64,000 nt of DNA from Pseudomonas sp. FEN (GTDB lineage Bacteria > Pseudomonadota > Gammaproteobacteria > Pseudomonadales > Pseudomonadaceae): NCBI RefSeq assembly GCF_904067045.1, contig NZ_CAJFDC010000012.1:197501-261500 (forward strand). The letters are read 5' to 3'. Shown here one piece after another: positions 50,685-60,589 of the stretch; the stretch's first letter is position 1, and each line of letters begins with the position of its first letter. Under the pieces are notes generated by a model. It was not told the origin of the DNA, made no database searches, and was given only the letters and a program-made list of their open reading frames with translations. Made by a program: the position numbers and the translations under genes.

Positions 50685-51488
50685 ATGAATCTGCCTGCGC
50701 TGTCCTTCGATCAGTTGCGCCATCTGGCGCCGCGCGCCTTGCGCCGACACATCGCCACCGACCAGTATCAAGGCCACACCAGCGGCCTGGGCCTGGGCCG
50801 GGTACAAGCCAATATCGTGATCCTACCAGGGGACTGGGCCGACGAATTCCTGCGTTTTTGCACCCTCAATCGCCAGGCCTGCCCGCTACTGGACATCACC
50901 CGCCCCGGGGATCCGCTCTTCCAGCACCTGGGCGAGAGCGTCGACATCCGCCACGACGTGCCCCGTTACCGGGTCTATCGCCACGGCGAACTGACCGAGG
51001 AGCCGCAGAACATCAAGCACCTCTGGCGCGACGATATGGTGGCCTTCGCCATCGGTTGCTCATTCTCTTTCGAACAACCCTTGCTGGATGCGGGCATCGA
51101 CCTGCGCCATGTCAAATTGGGCCGCAACGTGGCGATGTTCCAGACCAATATCGACACCCGCCCCACCGAACGCCTGCAGGGCAAGCTGGTGGTGAGCATG
51201 CGACCGCTGAAGGCCGCCGATGCGATCCGCGCGATCCAGATCACCGGGCGCATGCCCAGCGTGCATGGCGCACCGGTGCATATCGGCGACCCGCGGCTGA
51301 TCGGCATCCACGATCTCGGCGCACCGGACTACGGTGACGCCGTGCCACTGGCCGAGGATGAGCTGCCGGTGTTCTGGGCCTGCGGCGTGACCCCGCAAGC
51401 GGTGGTGCAAGCGTCACGCCCACCGTTGTGCATCACACACGCGCCGGGCTGCATGTTGGTGAGCGATCTGCACAATCACAGCCTTTGA
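50685..51488 (+). CDS. DUF1445 protein, putative hydro-lyase (D-glutamate cyclase family)
   Basis: 267 residues of the family known in databases as DUF1445/putative hydro-lyase, related to D-glutamate cyclase. Conserved segments: [59 protein letters not shown] and [30 protein letters not shown]. The Gly-Cys-Ser-Phe-Ser-Phe and CGVTP motifs are typical. ATG at 50685 preceded by GAGAGAAG. It is divergent from the MFS carrier and could act on its substrate. Confidence 0.85.
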   Translation: MNLPALSFDQLRHLAPRALRRHIATDQYQGHTSGLGLGRVQANIVILPGDWADEFLRFCTLNRQACPLLDITRPGDPLFQHLGESVDIRHDVPRYRVYRHGELTEEPQNIKHLWRDDMVAFAIGCSFSFEQPLLDAGIDLRHVKLGRNVAMFQTNIDTRPTERLQGKLVVSMRPLKAADAIRAIQITGRMPSVHGAPVHIGDPRLIGIHDLGAPDYGDAVPLAEDELPVFWACGVTPQAVVQASRPPLCITHAPGCMLVSDLHNHSL

Positions 51489-51489
51489 C

Positions 51490-51945
51490 TCAGGCCGTGG
51501 TGTTCACCGTACCACCGGAGGTGCTGCTACCCGACTGCTGCAAGGCATTGCTCAGCGCGGCGCTGACCGTCGCGATGGAACCGGAAATAGCCGATACCTG
51601 TGACTGCGCGGCCGCCACGGCGGTGGCCTTGGCGTCCGGGCTGTCCTTGCTCGCCTGAGCCCTCTGCAGTTGTTGCTGCACTTGCTGCAACTCCTTCTGC
51701 AGCTCGGCCAGTTGTTTGCGCAGCGACTTGACCGTATCGGATTCGGAGCTGGAACTGGAGCTGTCGCTGCTACCGGACGCACCGCCAGCACCGCTCAGTT
51801 GGCTGCCGTCCACTTTGGTGGTGCCACTGGCAGTTGCCGTGGTACCGGTGCTGCTGGTGTCACTGCTGGTGGTGCCGGTGGTCTTGTTGGTGCTGCTGGT
51901 GGTGGAAAGACTTGGCGCAATGGTGACTGAAGTAATGCTGACCAT
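51490..51945 (-). CDS. Ser/Thr-rich protein with coiled coil, FlxA-like
   Basis: 151 residues. The first 70 are almost all Ser, Thr, Gly and Ala with no hydrophobic segment. Residues ~70-97 form a strong coiled coil (SLRKQLAELQKELQQVQQQLQRAQ), and the rest is Ala/Ser/Gln-rich helix. The coiled coil plus low-complexity flank is like FlxA-type proteins of unknown function. GGAGA precedes the ATG. It lies one base after the DUF1445 stop (convergent). No signal peptide, so export, if any, would be by another route. Confidence 0.72.
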   Translation of the reverse strand: MVSITSVTIAPSLSTTSSTNKTTGTTSSDTSSTGTTATASGTTKVDGSQLSGAGGASGSSDSSSSSSESDTVKSLRKQLAELQKELQQVQQQLQRAQASKDSPDAKATAVAAAQSQVSAISGSIATVSAALSNALQQSGSSTSGGTVNTTA

Positions 51946-52067
51946 GGGGATCTCCCGATTCAGTTATAGGCAATCTTGTCATCGACGCACTTTCACCATA
52001 ATTGAGATTGATTCTGTATCACGTGTGTCAGCGTCTCGATACAAGACCACATCCCTGTGGCTCCGGC

Positions 52068-53690
52068 TCAGGCCCCGAGGCGGGCCGTCACGTCGCTCAA
52101 CTGCCCGGACAACCCGTGCAGGTTCTGACTGGCGGCTTCGGTACGCTTGACGTTGTCCAGGTTGGTGCTGGCGATGGCCGTGATCTCGGTCAGGTTGCGC
52201 GAAATGTCCTCGGCCACCGAGGTCTGCTCTTCGGCGGCGGTGGCGATCTGGCGATTCATGTCGCGAATCGCTTCCACGGCGGTGGTGATGCGTTCGAGCA
52301 TGGCACCGGCCTCGGTCACCTGCTCGACGCTCTCTTCACTGCGGGCCTGTCCGCCCTCGATGGCCAGGGCCGCATCCACCGCACCGGTCTGGACCGACTG
52401 GATGATCTGGTTGATCTCGGCAATGGACGCCGCAGTGCGCTGGGCCAGGCTGCGCACCTCATCGGCGACCACGGCAAAACCGCGCCCGGCTTCACCGGCA
52501 CGGGCGGCCTCAATGGCCGCGTTGAGCGCCAGCAGGTTGGTCTGTTCGGCAATCCCGCGAATCACTTCCAACACCTTGCCGATTCGTCCACTGTCGGTTT
52601 CCAGGCGTCGAATGACCGTGGCGGTAGTAGCGATCTCGGTTCGCATGCGGGTAATGGTCTCGATGGTGGACCGCATCACCAATTCACCCTGCTGGGCCGA
52701 GTGATCGGCGTCATCCGCCGCAGTCGCGGCATCCCCGGCATGGCGGGCAACCTCCTGGGCGGTCGCGGACATTTCGGTCATGGCGGTGGCCACCTGGTCG
52801 GTACGCTCAAACTGCTCGTGGGTACCATGGGCCATCAGGCCGGCAATCGACCTCAACTCACCGCTGGCGCCATCCAGGTCCGAGGTGCTGCGCTTGAGAT
52901 GGCTGAAGGTCTCCGCCAGGAAATCGCGCAGGGTGTTGGCAGCCACCGCCAGTCGCCCCAGTTCGTCCTGGCGGTCGGCACTCACACGGTCGTCGAACTT
53001 GCCATGGCTCAATTGCGCCACGTAGTCGATCAGGCGGCGGATCGGTGCCACCAGATTGCGGTCGACCAGCCACAGGCTCAACAGGCCGATCAACAGCCCC
53101 GACGCCAGCATCACCAGGATGCCGATCCAGATGGTCCGTTCAGCCTGGGCACTGATGGTCGTCGACTGTTCATCGCCCTGCTGGCGCAGTTGGGCAACCA
53201 GTGCGCTCATCTGCTCGCTGGTCGCGCGGTCCATGCCCTTGACCGCCTGATCACCGGCGCTCGGGTCGGCCCCGGCGGCCAGGTAGGCATCGCGCCCTTT
53301 CAGGTAGGCGCCCCCCAGCAAACGGTGTTCTTCACGCAGTTGCTCGATCTGCGACTTGAGTCGCGCATCCATGCCCGACTGAGTAGCCAGGCCGCCGAGA
53401 ATATCTTGCACATCGCGCTGACGCGCTTCGAACTGCGACCAGTAGCGATTCAGGTCCTGGGGTTGCTTGCCACGCAGCAGGACATCTTTCCACTCCTGCA
53501 CCTGGGCCTTGAATTGCACGTTGGCCTCATCGATCAAGTGCGAGGTGTGCAAGGAGCCTTCAATCAAATTCCGATAATCCCGGACGCCATTGGACAAGAA
53601 GTGAAAACAGGTCAGCGCGATCAGCAACATCGCGATCAGGGCGCCGCTCAGGAGTGTGAGAATTTGGGTTCTCAAGGATTTCTGCAACAT
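52068..53690 (-). CDS. Methyl-accepting chemotaxis protein
   Basis: 540 residues. TM1 (about 10-30) and TM2 (about 190-210) flank a periplasmic four-helix bundle (about 31-189, with [29 protein letters not shown]). A HAMP domain follows ([26 protein letters not shown]), then the cytoplasmic signalling helix with hairpin tip [38 protein letters not shown]. The ligand is unknown. No clear AGGAG stands before the ATG at 53690; the open frame extends further upstream, so the start is the weakest point. Confidence 0.92.
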   Translation of the reverse strand: MLQKSLRTQILTLLSGALIAMLLIALTCFHFLSNGVRDYRNLIEGSLHTSHLIDEANVQFKAQVQEWKDVLLRGKQPQDLNRYWSQFEARQRDVQDILGGLATQSGMDARLKSQIEQLREEHRLLGGAYLKGRDAYLAAGADPSAGDQAVKGMDRATSEQMSALVAQLRQQGDEQSTTISAQAERTIWIGILVMLASGLLIGLLSLWLVDRNLVAPIRRLIDYVAQLSHGKFDDRVSADRQDELGRLAVAANTLRDFLAETFSHLKRSTSDLDGASGELRSIAGLMAHGTHEQFERTDQVATAMTEMSATAQEVARHAGDAATAADDADHSAQQGELVMRSTIETITRMRTEIATTATVIRRLETDSGRIGKVLEVIRGIAEQTNLLALNAAIEAARAGEAGRGFAVVADEVRSLAQRTAASIAEINQIIQSVQTGAVDAALAIEGGQARSEESVEQVTEAGAMLERITTAVEAIRDMNRQIATAAEEQTSVAEDISRNLTEITAIASTNLDNVKRTEAASQNLHGLSGQLSDVTARLGA

Positions 53691-54010
53691 CGGGGGGAAT
53701 CTCTGAACAAGGATTGAGCGTTCCCTGTGGGAAACGCAAGGAATCGAAACATCCTTGTCAGTGACAACCGGGCACATGGCCAAATAGTGCTGCGGATGAC
53801 ATCACTACCATCGGCGCTGCCATACGGCGCTTGAATCGAGCCGACCATCGGTCAATGGCACCATGATGCCTGCCCGCCAGTGGAAAAAAGGTCAACGCCT
53901 CCCACTATCGCGACACTCAAACCGTCACAAAAATGTCAAAAAGCCTTGCGATGATGCGACCAGCGAACCTGTAAAAAAATATTTCAGGCGTTTCATCTCA
54001 GCGAGCCTCC
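53691..54010 (+). other. Divergent region MCP / zntB; Pho-box-like repeat
   Basis: 320 bases. CGTCACAAAAATGTCA (53923-53938) has two TGTCA-like words spaced 11 bases, the PhoB half-site period. It lies about 75 bases before the zntB start. No gene in this stretch is supported. Confidence 0.35.
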
Positions 54011-55033
54011 ATGAACCACAGCCTTGACCAAAGCCATCGTGACCCGGATCTGTTCGGCCTGCTCTACGGCTTTCGCTTTCGCCCCGGCGAACGCGGTGAG
54101 GAAATCGACTCGGCCACCGCCCTGCAACACCTGCAATTACCGGAAAATCCCGATGAGTTTGTCTGGTTGCACCTGAACCTGGCGCACGCGGCCTGCGAGC
54201 GCTGGATGAAGACGCACCTGTCCTTGCCCGAAGAGTTTTTCGAGGCCTTGCACGAAGGTTCGCGCTCGACCCGTATCGAACACGTGGACAACGCCTTGCT
54301 GGCGGTGGTCAACGATGTGGTGTTCAACCTCAGCAGCATGGTTTCCTCGGACATCTCCACGCTCTGGGTCTGCGTCCATAGCAAGCTGTTGATCAGCGCG
54401 CGCCTGCAACCCCTGCACTCGGTGGACAAGCTGCGTTCCTCGGTCAAGGCGGGCGAACGCTTTCGCTCACCACTGGAGTTGCTGGTGCATCTGCTGCGCG
54501 ATCAGGGTGAAGTGCTGACCCAGATCGTGCGCAAGACCAGCATCAGCGTCGACCAGATCGAAGACCAGTTGCTGGCCCTGCGCCTGAGCAACAACCGCGC
54601 CGAACTGGGGGCCATGCGCCGGGTACTGGTACGCCTGCAACGGTTACTGGCCCTGGAGCCGGGCTCGTTGTTACGGCTGCTCAACCGCCCGCCACAATGG
54701 CTGCAGAAAGAAGACGTCAAGGAACTGCGCAAATCCACCGAAGAGTTCTCGCTGATCCTCAGCGACCTGGAAGCCCTGGGCGAGCGGATCAAGCTGTTGC
54801 AGGAAGAGATCGCCGCCAGCCTCAACGAACAGAGCAACCGCACCCTGTTCACCCTGACCGTGGTCACCGTACTGGCGCTGCCGATCAATATCATTGCCGG
54901 CTTCTTCGGCATGAACGTCGGTGGCATTCCGCTGTCGGGCGACCCGGAGGGCTTCTGGATTCTGGTGGCGCTGGTGGCGAGCTTCACCGTCCTGGCTGGA
55001 CGCTGGGCATTTCGCAAACGTCAGGATTACTGA
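54011..55033 (+). CDS. zntB: Zinc/magnesium transporter, ZntB/CorA family
   Basis: 340 residues. CorA-superfamily topology: long cytoplasmic N-domain, then two C-terminal helices with the GMN signature (FFGMN, about residue 300) and LFTLTVVTVLALPINIIAG. The N-terminal FGLLYGFRFRPGERGEEI and LPEEFFEALHEGSRSTRIEHVDNALL segments are nearer ZntB than CorA. ZntB exports or imports Zn2+ depending on species. The ribosome binding site is weak. pit follows after 71 bp on the same strand. Confidence 0.87.
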   Translation: MNHSLDQSHRDPDLFGLLYGFRFRPGERGEEIDSATALQHLQLPENPDEFVWLHLNLAHAACERWMKTHLSLPEEFFEALHEGSRSTRIEHVDNALLAVVNDVVFNLSSMVSSDISTLWVCVHSKLLISARLQPLHSVDKLRSSVKAGERFRSPLELLVHLLRDQGEVLTQIVRKTSISVDQIEDQLLALRLSNNRAELGAMRRVLVRLQRLLALEPGSLLRLLNRPPQWLQKEDVKELRKSTEEFSLILSDLEALGERIKLLQEEIAASLNEQSNRTLFTLTVVTVLALPINIIAGFFGMNVGGIPLSGDPEGFWILVALVASFTVLAGRWAFRKRQDY

Positions 55034-55104
55034 TCTGGCGCAGTCAACCTGTAACATTTGGAAACGATCATGTCTGGTATCCGTTCTCAAAAAGGATTCC
55101 CGGC

Positions 55105-56724
55105 ATGGCTACCCCGTCACTGACCACTGCCTCGCCCGCCCAGGACGCAGGTAAACCCCAGTTCGATAGCACCCCCCGCTCGCGCTTCGTCAACACCCTG
55201 ATCTTTTTCGCGGTGCTGCCGATGGCGCTGCTGTTCACCGCCTACAGCCTGATGCACGACATGCACGACTTCGGCACCGTGGTGACCACCTGGACGCCGT
55301 TCCTGCTGCTCGGCGTGGCCTTGTTCATCGCCCTGGGTTTCGAGTTCGTCAATGGTTTCCACGACACCGCCAACGCCGTGGCAACGGTGATCTACACCCA
55401 TTCCCTGCCGCCGCATTTCGCGGTGATCTGGTCCGGCTGTTTCAACTTCCTCGGCGTACTGCTCTCCAGCGGCGCGGTGGCCTTCGGCATCATTGCCCTG
55501 CTGCCGGTGGAACTGATCCTGCAGGTGGGCTCCTCGGCCGGCTTCGCGATGATCTTCGCCCTGTTGATCGCCGCCATCCTGTGGAACCTCGGCACCTGGT
55601 GGCTGGGCCTGCCGGCCTCGTCCTCGCACACCCTGATCGGCTCGATCATCGGCGTGGGCGTGGCCAACGCGCTGATGCACGGGCGCGATGGTACCAGCGG
55701 CGTGGACTGGAGCCAGGCGACCAAGATCGGTTACGCCCTGTTGGTGTCGCCGCTGGTGGGCTTCTTCTGCGCCGCGCTGCTGTTGCTGGCCTTGCGCCTG
55801 CTGGTCAAGAACCGCGCGCTGTACAAGGCGCCCAAAGGCAATACACCGCCACCGTGGTGGATTCGCGGCCTGCTGATCCTGACCTGCACGGGTGTGTCCT
55901 TCGCCCACGGCTCCAACGACGGGCAAAAGGGCATGGGCCTGATCATGCTGATCCTGGTCGGCACCTTGCCAATGGCCTACGCGTTGAACCGCACCATGCC
56001 GGCCGACCAGGCGCTGCAGTTCGCCGTAGTCGCCGAAGCCACCCAACAGGCACTGATACGCAGTGCGCCGCAACCGGCCCCAGCCGACCCGCGCCCGACG
56101 CTCTCGGAGTATGTGCGCAGCAAACAGGCGACACCGGAGTTAATCCCGTCACTGGCCGCCCTGGCCGGCAGCATCGGCACTGAGGTCAAGAGTTACGGCT
56201 CGTTGGCCAAGGTCCCGGCCGAAGCCATGGGTAACGTGCGCAACGACATGTACCTGAGCAGTGAAACCATTCGCCTGATGGACAAGGACAAGATCGGCAA
56301 CTTCGACGCCGATACCCAGGGCAAGCTGCAGTTGTTCAAGCAACAGATCGACGGCGCCACGCGCTTCATTCCGCTGTGGGTGAAGATTGCCGTGGCCATC
56401 GCCCTGGGCCTGGGCACCATGGTCGGCTGGAAGCGCATCGTGGTCACCGTCGGCGAGAAAATCGGCAAGACCCACCTGACCTACGCCCAGGGCGCCTCGG
56501 CGGAAACGGTGGCCATGCTGACCATCGCCGCGGCAGACATGTACGGTTTGCCAGTCTCCACCACCCATGTCCTGTCCTCGGGCGTGGCCGGGGCCATGGT
56601 CGCCAATGGCGGCGGCTTGCAGCTGCGCACCATCCGCAACCTGGTCATGGCCTGGGTCCTGACCCTGCCGGCGGCGATCCTGTTGTCGGGCAGCCTGTAC
56701 TGGTTGTTCACGCAGATTTTCTAA
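55105..56724 (+). CDS. Inorganic phosphate transporter, PiT family
   Basis: 539 residues. Two inverted halves each with the family core: FEFVNGFHDTANAVATVIYT (about residues 77-96) and GLPVSTTHVLSSGVAGAM near the C-terminus, with SSSHTLIGSIIGVGVANAL and FAHGSNDGQKGMG in between. A long soluble loop (about residues 310-420) separates the membrane parts. It is a low-affinity proton/phosphate symporter by family. AAGGA lies before the ATG. A large hairpin after the stop (56738-56769) separates it from a convergent LysR gene. Confidence 0.93.
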   Translation: MATPSLTTASPAQDAGKPQFDSTPRSRFVNTLIFFAVLPMALLFTAYSLMHDMHDFGTVVTTWTPFLLLGVALFIALGFEFVNGFHDTANAVATVIYTHSLPPHFAVIWSGCFNFLGVLLSSGAVAFGIIALLPVELILQVGSSAGFAMIFALLIAAILWNLGTWWLGLPASSSHTLIGSIIGVGVANALMHGRDGTSGVDWSQATKIGYALLVSPLVGFFCAALLLLALRLLVKNRALYKAPKGNTPPPWWIRGLLILTCTGVSFAHGSNDGQKGMGLIMLILVGTLPMAYALNRTMPADQALQFAVVAEATQQALIRSAPQPAPADPRPTLSEYVRSKQATPELIPSLAALAGSIGTEVKSYGSLAKVPAEAMGNVRNDMYLSSETIRLMDKDKIGNFDADTQGKLQLFKQQIDGATRFIPLWVKIAVAIALGLGTMVGWKRIVVTVGEKIGKTHLTYAQGASAETVAMLTIAAADMYGLPVSTTHVLSSGVAGAMVANGGGLQLRTIRNLVMAWVLTLPAAILLSGSLYWLFTQIF

Positions 56725-56737
56725 CTCCCGCCCCCTC

Positions 56738-56769
56738 GATGAGCGCATGCCCCCGGGTATGCGCTCATC
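56738..56769. terminator. Bidirectional hairpin between pit and LysR genes
   Basis: GATGAGCGCAT-GCCCCCGGGT-ATGCGCTCATC, a perfect 11-bp stem with 10-base loop. No long T-run follows on either side, so the call is moderate. Confidence 0.6.
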
Positions 56770-56770
56770 T

Positions 56771-57676
56771 TCAAGACTCGCCCAACTCCTCCTGCAGTAC
56801 CTGCCCCAACCAGTCCATGAACACCCGCACCCGCCGGGGCAGATGGCGTTGCAGGGCATACAGCAACGACACCTCCAGCGGCGCCGGCAGAGCGTCGGGC
56901 AATACCGCCACCAGCGCACCACTGTCCAGATGCTTGCGTACGCCATGGTACGGCGCCTGGATCAAACCGAACCCGCCCAGGCACGCCGACTCGTAGCAAT
57001 CGGTGCTGTTCACCGTGACACTGCCGGCCATCGGCACCTGCTGCAACTTGCCGTTTTGCAGGTACTCGAACCCTGGGGAGCGCGCCCCCAGCATCCCGAC
57101 ATAGTGGATCAGCCGATGCCCGGCCAGGTCGGCGACGGACTCCGGCCGACCAAAACGCCGCAGGTAGGCGGGACTGGCACAGTTGGCCATCGGCAGCTCG
57201 CACATGTGCCGCGCCACCACCGACTGATCGGGCTGCGCACCGACCCGCAGCACACAGTCGAACCCCTCGCCCACCAGGTCGACGCGGCGGTCGGTACTGC
57301 TGATTTCCAGTTCGATGCGCGGATGCAGCGCCATGAATTCCGGCAGGCGCGGCATGATCACGCGACGGGCCATGACGCTGGGCATATCGAAACGAATACG
57401 CCCGGCCAGCAAGGCCGCATCCTGGCGGAACAAGCCCTGTAATTCATCCATCTGCGCCAGCAGGTCCTTGCTGCGTTCATACAGCACCAGCCCGTCCTGG
57501 GTCGCCTGGACCTTGCGCGTGGTACGTTGCAACAGGCGCGTGCCCAACAGTTCCTCCAGCGCCTGGACATGCCCGGACACGCTGGACTTGGGCAGCCCGA
57601 GACTTTCTCCCGCGAGGGTAAAACTCGACAGTTCGGTGACCCGGATAAAGGTCCGCAGCAAGTCCAGCTTGTTCAT
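56771..57676 (-). CDS. LysR-family regulator (SDR divergon)
   Basis: 301 residues. Helix-turn-helix LRTFIRVTELSSFTLAGESLGLPKSSVSGHVQALEELLGTRLLQRTTRKVQ and a LysR substrate domain (RIRFDMPSVMARRVIMPRLPEFMALHPRIELEISS). Start at 57676. The reading frame stays open far upstream, across the SDR gene, but that part has no LysR features. Divergent to the SDR gene, with the palindrome 57718-57729 between them. Confidence 0.87.
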   Translation of the reverse strand: MNKLDLLRTFIRVTELSSFTLAGESLGLPKSSVSGHVQALEELLGTRLLQRTTRKVQATQDGLVLYERSKDLLAQMDELQGLFRQDAALLAGRIRFDMPSVMARRVIMPRLPEFMALHPRIELEISSTDRRVDLVGEGFDCVLRVGAQPDQSVVARHMCELPMANCASPAYLRRFGRPESVADLAGHRLIHYVGMLGARSPGFEYLQNGKLQQVPMAGSVTVNSTDCYESACLGGFGLIQAPYHGVRKHLDSGALVAVLPDALPAPLEVSLLYALQRHLPRRVRVFMDWLGQVLQEELGES

Positions 57677-57717
57677 GACAGCGTCCCTCCATTGTTCGGA
57701 ATAGACGATCAGTGTTT

Positions 57718-57729
57718 CCGATTTATCGG
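57718..57729. promoter_or_regulatory. Candidate LysR operator, SDR divergon
   Basis: CCGAT-TT-ATCGG, a perfect 12-bp palindrome in the 120-bp gap between divergent LysR and SDR genes. Confidence 0.5.
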
Positions 57730-57796
57730 TGTTTATCCATTCACTGACGGACAAATACACTTTCCTCAGCGTTATCCATTCCTTGAGGAACACGAC

Positions 57797-58555
57797 ATGA
57801 CTCGTAAAATCGCCCTGATCACCGGTGCCAGTCGCGGCCTTGGCAAAAGCGCCGCGCTGCACCTGGCCGCCCAAGGCATCGACATCATCGGCACCTACAA
57901 CAGCCGCGCCGACGACGCCCGGGCAGTGGCGGCGGAGATCGAAAAACTCGGTGGTCGCGCCGCCATGCTGCAACTGGATGTCAGCCTGATCGACAGCTTC
58001 AAGGCCTTCAGCGAGGGCGTTGCCAAGGTATTGGCCAGGGTCTTCGGTCGTGAGCAGTTTGATTTCCTGGTGAACAATGCCGGGGTCGGCGTGCACGCGC
58101 TGTTCGCCGAGACCACTGAAGAGCAGTTCGACCAGTTGCTCAACGTGCACTTCAAAGGGCCGTTCTTCCTGACCCAGAAACTCTTGCCACTGCTCGCCGA
58201 CGGTGGGCGCATCGTCAATATTTCCAGCGGCCTGGCACGCTTCAGCCTGCCGGGTTATGCCACTTATGCGGCGATGAAGGGTGCGATGGAGACCTTGACC
58301 CGTTACCAGGCCAAGGAGTTGGGTGCCCGTGGAATCAGCGTCAACTGCCTGGCCCCGGGCGCCATCGAGACCGATTTCGGCGGCGGTAGCGTGCGCGACA
58401 ACAAAGACCTGAATGCCTATGTCGCGGCCAACACCGCGCTGGGCCGTGCCGGCTTGCCGGACGATATCGGTGGCGCCATTGCATTGTTGCTGAGTGATGG
58501 TGGCCAGTGGATCACCGGGCAGCGGATCGAGGCTTCGGGCGGGATGTTCCTGTAA
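57797..58555 (+). CDS. Short-chain dehydrogenase/reductase (SDR)
   Basis: 252 residues, classical SDR. Cofactor motif TGASRGLGKS (residues ~9-18), NNAGVG, and catalytic Ser (VNISSGLA), Tyr and Lys (YATYAAMKG). C-terminal LGRAGLPDDIGGAIALLLSDGGQWITGQRIEASGG is typical. Substrate unknown. A GAGGAA ribosome binding site stands before the ATG. The divergent LysR gene probably controls it. Confidence 0.9.
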   Translation: MTRKIALITGASRGLGKSAALHLAAQGIDIIGTYNSRADDARAVAAEIEKLGGRAAMLQLDVSLIDSFKAFSEGVAKVLARVFGREQFDFLVNNAGVGVHALFAETTEEQFDQLLNVHFKGPFFLTQKLLPLLADGGRIVNISSGLARFSLPGYATYAAMKGAMETLTRYQAKELGARGISVNCLAPGAIETDFGGGSVRDNKDLNAYVAANTALGRAGLPDDIGGAIALLLSDGGQWITGQRIEASGGMFL

Positions 58556-58578
58556 ATGCGGCGGTGCCTGGTCTGACG

Positions 58579-58673
58579 CCATCGCCAGCAAGCCGGCTCC
58601 CACAAATCCCGGTTCCGCCACAACACTATCGTCGTGCGCAAAAACCTGTGGGAGCCGGCTTGCCAGCGATGGG
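58579..58673. repeat. REPIN between SDR and NmrA-like genes
   Basis: ATCGCCAGCAAGCCGGCTCC-type REP (58579-58609) and its near-complement (58644-58673) flank about 34 bases. This is a different REP group from that at 19.3 kb (core GCCAGCAAGCCGGCTCCCAC). Confidence 0.87.
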
Positions 58674-58678
58674 GCCCG

Positions 58679-59545
58679 TCAGCCGGACACGCCACTGCGG
58701 ATCAACAAATCCTTCAGCACGCTGCGCAACGGCACCTCGCCCTTGCGCGGCGTTCCGGCGAACTCGATCCAGCCTTCGTTGAAACCGTCGATCATCTGCA
58801 TGCGTGGCAGCGGGTTATTCATCCCCTGGGACGTGAACAGATCCTCCCAGGTATCACGTGCCACCACTTCCATACGCACCGGCTTGCCCAGCCACTCGGC
58901 AAAACCGGCGGCAATCTGCTCGGGCGTCACTCGCTCCGGTCCTTCCAGTTCAACCACCCGCTTGCCACTCCAGGATTCCTGCAGCAACTGCGCGGCCAAG
59001 CGTCCGACATCCGCCGTGGCGATCATCGGCACCGGCTTGTCCAGCGGTTGCAGAAAGCTCGGGATCACTCCCGTCTCCACCGCCGCCGCCACATCCCACA
59101 GGGCATTCTCCATAAACCAGCCCGGACGCAGGAAGGTGACCGGCAGATCCAGCGTGCTCAGACCCTGTTCCAACAACTGCAACTGGTTCAACAGATTCGG
59201 CTGGGTCGCCTGGGCACCGATGGTCGACAAACACACCACCTTCGCCGGCCGCGCCTGTTCCAGCGCCGCGCGCAGGGTTTCCACCACTTGGCGGGCTTCA
59301 GGAAAGCCCGGCGTCGGATCGAAGTTCGACGGCATCATGATAAACACCCCCTCAACACCGCTGAACGCCTGCGCCAGTGCCTGCCCGTCATCCACATCGG
59401 CCAGGGCCAACTGGCAGCCTTGTCCGGCCCACGGCGCACCTTTCTCGGCGCTGCGCACCACGGCGCGTACCGATTGCCCGGCGCTGAGCAGCGTACGGGC
59501 GACGGCACCGCCCACTTGTCCGGTAATACCCATGACTGCGTACAT
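58679..59545 (-). CDS. NmrA-like NAD(P)-binding protein
   Basis: 288 residues, Rossmann fold: MGITGQVGGAVARTLLSAG (NADP-binding), VRAVVRSAEKG, GVEGVFIMMPSN, and a C-terminal domain of NmrA/azoreductase-like type. Members include NAD(P)H:quinone reductases (QOR2-like) and redox-sensing proteins. The start at 59545 has GGAGGAA before it. A divergent LysR gene lies 111 bp away with an inverted repeat between. Confidence 0.85.
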   Translation of the reverse strand: MYAVMGITGQVGGAVARTLLSAGQSVRAVVRSAEKGAPWAGQGCQLALADVDDGQALAQAFSGVEGVFIMMPSNFDPTPGFPEARQVVETLRAALEQARPAKVVCLSTIGAQATQPNLLNQLQLLEQGLSTLDLPVTFLRPGWFMENALWDVAAAVETGVIPSFLQPLDKPVPMIATADVGRLAAQLLQESWSGKRVVELEGPERVTPEQIAAGFAEWLGKPVRMEVVARDTWEDLFTSQGMNNPLPRMQMIDGFNEGWIEFAGTPRKGEVPLRSVLKDLLIRSGVSG

Positions 59546-59601
59546 GCAAATTCCTCCAGGAAGCGGCGACCTCTGTCGCGATGGAGGAATTCTCCGCCGC
59601 G

Positions 59602-59619
59602 TATCGAGATTCTCCGATA
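59602..59619. promoter_or_regulatory. Candidate LysR operator, NmrA divergon
   Basis: TATCG-N8-CGATA, an 18-bp inverted repeat that includes the T-N11-A spacing of LysR sites, in the divergent gap. Confidence 0.55.
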
Positions 59620-59656
59620 GCATGGATGTCATTGAATAACTGACTGGTAATCAGTA

Positions 59657-60565
59657 ATGAGCTTCGACTCCAACCTCGCCAGCGGCCTTGGCGTACTCAA
59701 CGCGGTGGTGGACGGCGGCAGCTTCGTCAAGGCCGCCGAAGCCCTCGACATGACCGCCTCCGGCGTCAGCCGGGCCATCGCCCGGCTGGAGAAACGCCTG
59801 GGCATCCGGCTGTTCGACCGCACCACCCGTTCGGTCAAGCTGACCGACGAAGGCCGTCGCTTGTACGAGGAAGTCACCCCGTTGCTGGCCGGTCTCGAAG
59901 AAGCGGCCTATGCCGCCAGCGGTAGCGCCAGCCAGGTACGCGGGCGGTTGCGGGTCAATATCGATCCGTACTTTTCCCGCCTGATCCTCGGCCCCGCCCT
60001 GGGCGAGTTCATGAGCCGCCATCCGCTGTTGCACCTGGAGCTCTATACCCGCGACCAACTGGGCGACGTGGTGGCCGACGGTTTCGACCTGGCCGTACGC
60101 TTCGGCCACCCGGCCAATTCTTCCCTGGTGGCGCGCAAGCTGCTGGACGTGCGGGTGCTGACCTGCGCGGCGCCGGCCTACCTGAAACGCCACGGGCGAC
60201 CTCTGACACCGCTGGACATGGAGGATGAACGGCATGTCTGCGTGTCCTTCCGCGACCCGGAAACCGGGCGGCCCTTCCCCTGGGAGTTTCACCGTGCCGG
60301 CCGGCGGGTGGATGTGCGCAATAACGCGCGGCTGGTGCTCAACGATGTCGGCACCCTGCACAGCCTGTGTGAAAGCGGCCATGCCATCGCCCAGGTGCTT
60401 GACCTGGGGGTACGTCCGGCCTTGGACGCGGGTCGGCTGGTGGAGCTGTTTCCCGATTGGCCGGATGAGCGCTTTCCGTTGTATGCCCTTTATCCGTCCC
60501 GGCATCTGCCGCCGGCCAAGGTCAGGGCGTTTCTGGATTTTATTATTGGGTTGAGTGCTGCTTGA
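59657..60565 (+). CDS. LysR-family regulator (NmrA divergon)
   Basis: 302 residues. HTH: LGVLNAVVDGGSFVKAAEALDMTASGVSRAIARLEKRLGIRLFDRTTRSVKLT. LysR effector domain follows (GRLRVNIDPYFSRLILGPALGEFMSRHPLLHLELYTRDQLGDVVADGFDLAVRFG). Likely controls the divergent NmrA-like gene. No unusual features. Confidence 0.9.
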   Translation: MSFDSNLASGLGVLNAVVDGGSFVKAAEALDMTASGVSRAIARLEKRLGIRLFDRTTRSVKLTDEGRRLYEEVTPLLAGLEEAAYAASGSASQVRGRLRVNIDPYFSRLILGPALGEFMSRHPLLHLELYTRDQLGDVVADGFDLAVRFGHPANSSLVARKLLDVRVLTCAAPAYLKRHGRPLTPLDMEDERHVCVSFRDPETGRPFPWEFHRAGRRVDVRNNARLVLNDVGTLHSLCESGHAIAQVLDLGVRPALDAGRLVELFPDWPDERFPLYALYPSRHLPPAKVRAFLDFIIGLSAA

Positions 60566-60589
60566 TGCGGTTGGGGGTCTCGAGACAAT

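Noticed and set aside
52002..53717. 571-codon plus-strand frame opposite the MCP gene
   Set aside because: The minus strand encodes a full MCP with signalling tip and HAMP; the plus frame has no family character.
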